Of a stretch of DNA of 10,666 nucleotides, positions 7,468-10,666 are shown piece by piece. The DNA is from JBDHTS01 sp039808845. GTDB lineage: Bacteria > Pseudomonadota > Alphaproteobacteria > Micavibrionales > Micavibrionaceae. The stretch lies in assembly GCA_039808845.1 (NCBI GenBank), contig JBDHTS010000079.1:1-10666 (forward strand), in the 5' to 3' direction. The notes beneath the pieces were generated by a model that ran no database searches, was not told the origin of the DNA, and worked only from the letters and a program-made list of their open reading frames with translations. The stretch's first letter is position 1. Each line of letters opens with the position of its first letter. A program made the position numbers and the translations under genes.

Positions 7468-8421
7468 TTATTCCAGCCCGTCGAACAGGGCCGTCGACAG
7501 GTAACGCTCGGCGAAGGAGGGGAGAATGACGACGATCATCTTGCCCTTGTTTTCGGGCCGCTTGCCAACCTGGATCGCCGCCCAAAGGGCCGCGCCGGAG
7601 GAAATGCCGACGGGCAGGCCTTCCAGCCTTGCCGCTTCCCGCGCCAGGGCGAAGGCGTCGTCGTTCTCCACCTTCACGATCTCGTCGATCAGCACTGTAT
7701 CGAGGATCGAGGGCACGAAGCCGGGACCGATGCCTTGGATCTTGTGCGGGCTGGGCTGGCCGCCGGACAGGACGGGTGAGGCGGCGGGTTCCACCGCGAT
7801 GGCTCTGAACCCCGGCTTCTTCTTTTTCAGGACGTCCGCCACGCCGGTCAGCGTTCCGCCCGTGCCGACGCCGGAGATCAGGATATCGGCCTTGCCCGCC
7901 GTGTCTTTCCAGATTTCAAGCGCGGTGGTGTTCCGGTGGATCTCCGGGTTGGCCGGGTTGCCGAACTGGCCGGGCATGAAAGAATTTGGGTGTTCCTTCA
8001 AAAGTTCTTCGGCCCGGGCGATAGCGCCCTTCATGCCTTTATCCGCAGGGGTCAGGACCAGCTCCGCGCCCAGCAGTTTCAGCATCTTGCGCCGCTCGAC
8101 CGACATGCTTTCCGGCATGGTCAGGATCAGGCGGTAGCCTCTGGCGGCGGCCACGAAGGCGAGGGCAATCCCGGTATTGCCGGAGGTCGGCTCGATTAGG
8201 ACGGTCTTTCCGGGCGCGATTTTTCCAGCTTTTTCAGCGGCTTCGACCATCGCGAAGCCGATCCGGTCCTTGACCGAGGCCAAGGGATTGAAAAACTCCA
8301 GCTTTCCGACCAGTTCGGCCCCGACGCCATGCGCCTTGGCCAGCCTTGGAAGCCTCACCAAGGGCGTCGCGCCGATCGTATCGATGATGCTGTCATAGAT
8401 TTTTCCGCGGAATTCAGCCAT
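7468..8421 (-). CDS. cysK: Cysteine synthase CysK (O-acetylserine sulfhydrylase)
   Basis: This PLP enzyme of fold type II converts O-acetylserine and sulfide to cysteine and acetate in the cytosol. The 317-residue length is normal for CysK. The PLP lysine is K51 in NPLASVKDRIG. The substrate loop EPTSGNTG spans 77-84, the phosphate-binding loop GVGTGGTLTG starts at 184, and the serine contacting the PLP pyridine nitrogen is in GISSGAA (about 274). The end ILPSFAERYLSTALF is typical. ATG 8421 has a good ribosome-binding site (GGAGGC on the minus strand, at 8433-8428, 6-7 nt spacing). The membrane-protein gene starts 2 nt downstream and cysE comes next, giving a cysteine-synthesis operon. The promoter should lie in the AT-rich region 8460-8540, shared divergently with the decarboxylase gene. 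Confidence 0.96.
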   Translation of the reverse strand: MAEFRGKIYDSIIDTIGATPLVRLPRLAKAHGVGAELVGKLEFFNPLASVKDRIGFAMVEAAEKAGKIAPGKTVLIEPTSGNTGIALAFVAAARGYRLILTMPESMSVERRKMLKLLGAELVLTPADKGMKGAIARAEELLKEHPNSFMPGQFGNPANPEIHRNTTALEIWKDTAGKADILISGVGTGGTLTGVADVLKKKKPGFRAIAVEPAASPVLSGGQPSPHKIQGIGPGFVPSILDTVLIDEIVKVENDDAFALAREAARLEGLPVGISSGAALWAAIQVGKRPENKGKMIVVILPSFAERYLSTALFDGLE

Positions 8422-8468
8422 TTTAAAGCCTCCGGCTGCTGGAATGAACGCGGTCCCAGAATGCCATT

Positions 8469-8489
8469 AAAAAAAATCCGCGCAAGCGG
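8469..8489 (-). terminator. Weak hairpin plus T-run in the cysK 5' region
   Basis: Read on the minus strand, CCGC-TTGC-GCGG (8489-8478) is followed by A and eight Ts (8477-8469), about 50 nt before the cysK start. This looks like a minimal intrinsic terminator and could act as an attenuator or stop antisense transcripts. The stem has only four pairs, so the call is doubtful. Confidence 0.25.
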
Positions 8490-8509
8490 CTCATTTACCG
8501 AAAAATTTA

Positions 8510-8539
8510 TTGATTTTTAGCTTTTAATGCTAATATAAG
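8510..8539 (+). promoter_or_regulatory. Probable sigma70-type promoter of the decarboxylase leader
   Basis: TTGATT (8510-8515, 4 of 6 to the -35 consensus) and TATAAG (8534-8539, 5 of 6 to the -10) are separated by 18 bp in the most AT-rich part of the window. Transcription would begin at about 8545. An inverted repeat TTAGC-N7-GCTAA (8517-8533) sits between the two boxes and could be an operator. The same stretch must also serve the divergent cysK gene. Confidence 0.5.
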
Positions 8540-8580
8540 ACCTGACGCACGTGCCTATGGCCCCTGGCTTCGGTCCAGAT

Positions 8581-8625
8581 ATGGTTATGCAACGACGTAA
8601 ACAACTTTCAACCGGGGCGGCGTAA
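8581..8625 (+). CDS. Possible 14-codon leader peptide in the decarboxylase leader
   Basis: The frame encodes MVMQRRKQLSTGAA, with stop TAA at 8623-8625. An in-frame ATG at 8557 would give 22 codons. It begins just after the UUCG hairpin, and its last codons form the left arm of the GGGCGG/CCGCCC hairpin, with the stop in the loop. A ribosome finishing the peptide would therefore open that hairpin. Regulation of ornithine decarboxylase by a translated leader is known in enterobacteria (speFL), but this peptide shares no evident sequence with it apart from an Arg-Arg. There is no good ribosome-binding site, so translation is uncertain. Confidence 0.3.
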   Translation: MVMQRRKQLSTGAA

Positions 8626-8855
8626 TCCGCCCAAGCTTAAAGGGTTTATGTTGATGACCAATCCTGCAATCGAATGGGGCCGCGAGTCCCCTATACCGCA
8701 AACGGTTTATCTCGAAAGCATTTTCGGCTCTTCGAAACACCTCCTGCATCCGAGTATCTGAGCGGCGCACTCCGGCGTAAGGGCCGGGGATGAGCGTCGC
8801 GCCTGACTGTATGTCCCGTGTTCAAGGACAGGCAGCTTTGGGTCATTCAGGTTTC

Positions 8856-8861
8856 GAAGGA
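8856..8861 (+). promoter_or_regulatory. Ribosome-binding site of ornithine decarboxylase, with a complementary segment upstream
   Basis: GAAGGA stands 9 nt before ATG 8871. GCATCC at 8746-8751 can pair with GGATGT at 8859-8864 (one G-U pair), covering half of the site. This gives the leader a way to hide or free it. The complementarity is visible; its use is inferred. Confidence 0.5.
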
Positions 8862-8870
8862 TGTTAAGGC

Positions 8871-10061
8871 ATGAACAAGATCGTCCCGTTATCGGTTGCG
8901 AAAATCCGTAAGGTCGAAGGCGCGCAGCCTTCTCTCTACACCGGCGCGTCCGCCGATGTGATCGCGCAGCTGCGCCCGGACCAGCCGCTGTATATCATCC
9001 GCCCCGATGTGATCGCGCGGGCGACGCGCGCCTTTATCGCCGGTTTTCCCGGCGAGGCGATGTATGCCGTGAAGACCAACCCGGACAAGGCGATCATCCA
9101 GATCATGTATAAAAACGGCCTGCGCATCTTCGACGCGGCGTCGATCGAGGAAGTGCGCCTGGTCCGGAAATCCGCGCCCAAAGCCGCAATCTGTTTCATG
9201 CACCCGGTCAAGGCGCCGGAGGCGATCCGCGAGGCCTATCACATGCACGGCGTGCGCAGCTTCGTTCTCGATTCGAAAGAGGAGCTTTACAAGATCCTGC
9301 GCGAGACCGAACTGGCCTCCGACCTGAACCTGTTCGTGCGTGTGGCTCTGCCGAAGAACGGCAAGGCGGCTATCGATTTCTCCAGCAAGTTCGGCGCGGC
9401 GCCGGACGAGGCGGCGGAGCTTCTGAAGCTTGCGCGGCCCGTGTCGGTGAAGCTGGGCCTGGCCTTTCATGTCGGGACGCAGACGCGCGATCCGTCGGCC
9501 TACAGCCGTGCGATCGGCAAGGCTGCGGACGTCATCAAGGCGGCGGGCGTCACGGTCGAAATGCTGGATGTCGGCGGCGGTTTTCCCGTCTCCTATATCG
9601 GCGAGATCGCTCCGGAGACGGAAGCCTGCTTCGACGCCATCCGCAAAGCCGTGCGCCGGGAAAAGCTGGGGCATCTCCAGCTGCTGGCCGAACCTGGCCG
9701 CGTGCTGGTGGCGGAGGGCGGTTCGCTCGTCGTGCGCGTCGAAGCGCGGAAGGGCGACGTGCTGTATATCAACGATGGCACCTATGGCGGCCTGTTTGAC
9801 GCGGGCCCCATGCTGAATATGAAGTATCCGGTGAAAGCCGTGTCGAGCGATCGCCCGTTCGAGGGCGACCTCGTGCCGTTCTCCTTCATGGGCCCGACCT
9901 GCGATTCGCTGGACCGCATGAAAGGCCCGTTCCATCTGCCCGCCGACATCGGCCCGGGCGACTGGATCGAGATCATGAACACCGGCGCCTACAGCCAGGG
10001 CCTGCGCGGCAACTTCAACGGCTTCGGCAAGGCCGGCCAGATCTTCCTGAGAGAAGAATAG
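8871..10061 (+). CDS. odc: Ornithine decarboxylase (fold type III, eukaryotic-like)
   Basis: This PLP enzyme decarboxylates ornithine to putrescine in the cytosol; some relatives also accept lysine. The 396-residue product has the alanine-racemase-like barrel followed by a beta domain. The PLP lysine is K68 in YAVKTNP. Other motifs are SSKFG (171-175), HVGTQ with the PLP-stacking His200, DVGGGFP (233-239), the phosphate-binding EPGR (274-277), the catalytic Cys344-Asp345 in GPTCDSLDRM supplied across the dimer, and Tyr374 in GAYSQGLRGNFNGF. The GPTCDSxD motif favours ornithine (or ornithine/lysine) decarboxylase over carboxynorspermidine or diaminopimelate decarboxylases. ATG 8871 has GAAGGA 9 nt upstream. 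A long structured leader precedes it and a polyamine dehydrogenase gene follows. A 348-codon frame on the opposite strand is a codon-bias shadow. Confidence 0.93.
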   Translation: MNKIVPLSVAKIRKVEGAQPSLYTGASADVIAQLRPDQPLYIIRPDVIARATRAFIAGFPGEAMYAVKTNPDKAIIQIMYKNGLRIFDAASIEEVRLVRKSAPKAAICFMHPVKAPEAIREAYHMHGVRSFVLDSKEELYKILRETELASDLNLFVRVALPKNGKAAIDFSSKFGAAPDEAAELLKLARPVSVKLGLAFHVGTQTRDPSAYSRAIGKAADVIKAAGVTVEMLDVGGGFPVSYIGEIAPETEACFDAIRKAVRREKLGHLQLLAEPGRVLVAEGGSLVVRVEARKGDVLYINDGTYGGLFDAGPMLNMKYPVKAVSSDRPFEGDLVPFSFMGPTCDSLDRMKGPFHLPADIGPGDWIEIMNTGAYSQGLRGNFNGFGKAGQIFLREE

Positions 10062-10065
10062 TATT

Positions 10066-10138
10066 AAACACGGCGGCCACGGCGATCACGGCGGATTTTA
10101 CGCTTGATATCGCTGTGGTCGCCGTGTTCTCCGTGTTT
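10066..10138. repeat. Palindrome built of 9-nt units (copy 2)
   Basis: Arms of 28 nt (10066-10093 and 10111-10138) pair with 23 Watson-Crick pairs, 3 G-U pairs and 2 mismatches around a 17-nt loop. The left arm contains three phased 9-nt units ACACGGCGG, CCACGGCGA, TCACGGCGG (10068-10094). The right arm contains CGCTGTGGT, CGCCGTGTT, CTCCGTGTT (10111-10137). The element starts 4 nt after the decarboxylase stop and ends about 50 nt before the next gene. It is the GC-richer counterpart of the element at 6774-6849. With its TTTT end it might attenuate read-through or stabilise the upstream message. Confidence 0.8.
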
Positions 10139-10191
10139 TAAAAAGAACGGAATATCTGTAAAACAGCTATAGGGTTTAAAGGAGAATCATA

Positions 10192-10666
10192 ATGGACAAT
10201 GTTCTCATCATCGGTGCAGGCGCTGCCGGTTCGGTCGTGGCGAAGAAATGCGCGATGAACAGTGGCGTGTTCAAAAAAATCCATCTGGCGTCGCGCAGCC
10301 TCGACAAATGCGAGAAGGTGAAGCGCGAGGCGAAGGCCGATATCTCCATCAGCCAGATCGACGCGGACGATGCGAAGGCCGTCGCGAAGCTGATCGACAC
10401 CGTGAAGCCCGATCTCGTCATCAACATGGCGCTCCCTTATCAGGATCTGCCGATCATGGACGCCTGCGTCGAAACGGGCGTGCATTACATGGACACGGCG
10501 AATTACGAGCCGAAGGACGAGGCGCGCTTCACCTACGAATATCAATGGCCGTATCATGAGAAGTTCGCGAAGAAAAACATCATGGCCGTTCTCGGCTGCG
10601 GCTTCGATCCGGGCCAGACCAACATTTATTGCGCCTATGCGCAGGAAAAACTGTTCGACTCCATCG
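10192..10666 (+). CDS. Carboxy(nor)spermidine dehydrogenase, N-terminal part (saccharopine dehydrogenase family; cut by window end)
   Basis: The first 158 codons are visible and the frame is open to the last base. The enzyme reductively condenses a diamine (putrescine or diaminopropane) with aspartate semialdehyde to carboxyspermidine or carboxynorspermidine, using NADPH. The N terminus is a Rossmann fold with VLIIGAGAAGSVV (GxGxxG at 8-13). It is followed by IHLASRSLDKCEK, DLVINMALPYQDLPIMDAC and YMDTANYEP, then the stretch EYQWPYHEKF and GCGFDPGQTN. This closely parallels Vibrio carboxynorspermidine dehydrogenase as I recall it, more than lysine-pathway saccharopine dehydrogenases. AAAGGAG (10178-10184) gives an excellent ribosome-binding site with 7-nt spacing. 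Coming after ornithine decarboxylase, putrescine is the likely diamine. A carboxyspermidine decarboxylase is expected downstream, outside the window. Confidence 0.88.
   Translation, partial: MDNVLIIGAGAAGSVVAKKCAMNSGVFKKIHLASRSLDKCEKVKREAKADISISQIDADDAKAVAKLIDTVKPDLVINMALPYQDLPIMDACVETGVHYMDTANYEPKDEARFTYEYQWPYHEKFAKKNIMAVLGCGFDPGQTNIYCAYAQEKLFDSI

Larger units (their letters stand above)
8545..8870 (+). ncRNA. Structured 5' leader of ornithine decarboxylase, speF-RNA-motif-like
   Basis: About 325 nt of non-coding sequence lies between a promoter-like site and the decarboxylase start. It contains a chain of hairpins. One is a UUCG-capped stem (8564-8578). Others are GGGCGG/CCGCCC (8615-8632), GGGG/CCCC (8676-8691), ACCG/CGGT (8695-8706) and CGAAA/TTTCG (8713-8726). 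A two-helix hairpin follows with outer GCGGCG/CGTCGC (8762-8800) and inner CTCCGGC/GCCGGGG (8770-8789), then TGTCC/GGACA (8812-8830). Alphaproteobacteria carry a conserved cis-regulatory RNA, the speF motif, of similar length in front of ornithine decarboxylase genes. Location, length and gene context agree, but I have not matched it to the family consensus. It also holds a short upstream ORF and a sequence complementary to the ribosome-binding site. The minus-strand 61-codon frame here has no support. Confidence 0.65.

Noticed and set aside
7466..7585. Upstream extension of the membrane-protein gene to ATG 7585
   Set aside because: It would overlap cysK by about 115 nt and add a charged Arg-rich segment unlike the rest. 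TTG 7465 fits the coupling and the first helix.
7526..8137. 203-codon plus-strand frame inside the cysK region
   Set aside because: It is antisense to cysK, which has all its PLP motifs, and the product is Ser/Pro/Arg-rich without domain features.
8585..8770. 61-codon minus-strand frame in the decarboxylase leader
   Set aside because: It has no ribosome-binding site or recognisable motif, and it overlaps the hairpins of the plus-strand leader.
8889..9935. 348-codon open frame on the minus strand opposite ornithine decarboxylase
   Set aside because: It lies wholly antisense to a gene with intact catalytic motifs. Its His/Arg-rich low-complexity composition is typical of a GC-biased shadow.

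Overview
The window looks like chromosomal DNA of an alphaproteobacterium of moderately high GC. The evidence is an alphaproteobacterial-type SspB, an ATGA-coupled hflK-hflC pair, a short EpsC-type serine acetyltransferase, and a fold-III ornithine decarboxylase behind a long structured leader like the alphaproteobacterial speF RNA motif. I cannot place it below class level. There is no phage, transposase, CRISPR array, rRNA or tRNA. Most genes are ordinary housekeeping genes; the unusual content is between them.

Layout, left to right. Positions 1-1286 (+) hold the end of hflK and all of hflC, the membrane complex that modulates FtsH. A weak terminator-like hairpin follows. Positions 1361-3286 (+) encode a large multi-spanning O-antigen ligase/polymerase-like protein with a C-terminal helical-repeat domain. 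Positions 3439-3930 (+) encode SspB, the ClpXP adaptor. After a composite palindromic repeat come a cytoplasmic alpha/beta hydrolase (4080-5027, +) and an ABC-2-type transporter ATPase with no permease beside it (5071-6015, +). A second GC-rich palindromic repeat separates these from a minus-strand group transcribed right to left: cysK (8421-7468), a small unrecognised membrane protein (7465-6848) and cysE (6731-6132). CysE makes O-acetylserine and CysK turns it into cysteine. The membrane protein starts 2 nt after the cysK stop, so it is probably co-translated with it.

From the same intergenic region as cysK, a promoter-like site fires rightward into a leader of about 325 nt (8545-8870). The leader has several hairpins, a 14-codon upstream ORF whose stop codon lies in a hairpin loop, and a segment able to pair with the ribosome-binding site of the next gene. 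That gene is ornithine decarboxylase (8871-10061). It is followed by the start of a carboxy(nor)spermidine dehydrogenase of the saccharopine dehydrogenase family (10192 to the window end). Together they suggest a polyamine operon making putrescine and then spermidine by the carboxyspermidine route.

Four palindromic elements of two kinds sit at gene 3' ends. Two are CCCTCxCCC/GGGxGAGGG composites (3939-4074 and 6004-6104). Two are hairpins whose arms are built from 9-nt units of the form nCACGnnGn (6774-6849 and 10066-10138). Each begins within a few bases of a stop codon, and some supply coding or ribosome-binding sequence to the adjacent gene.
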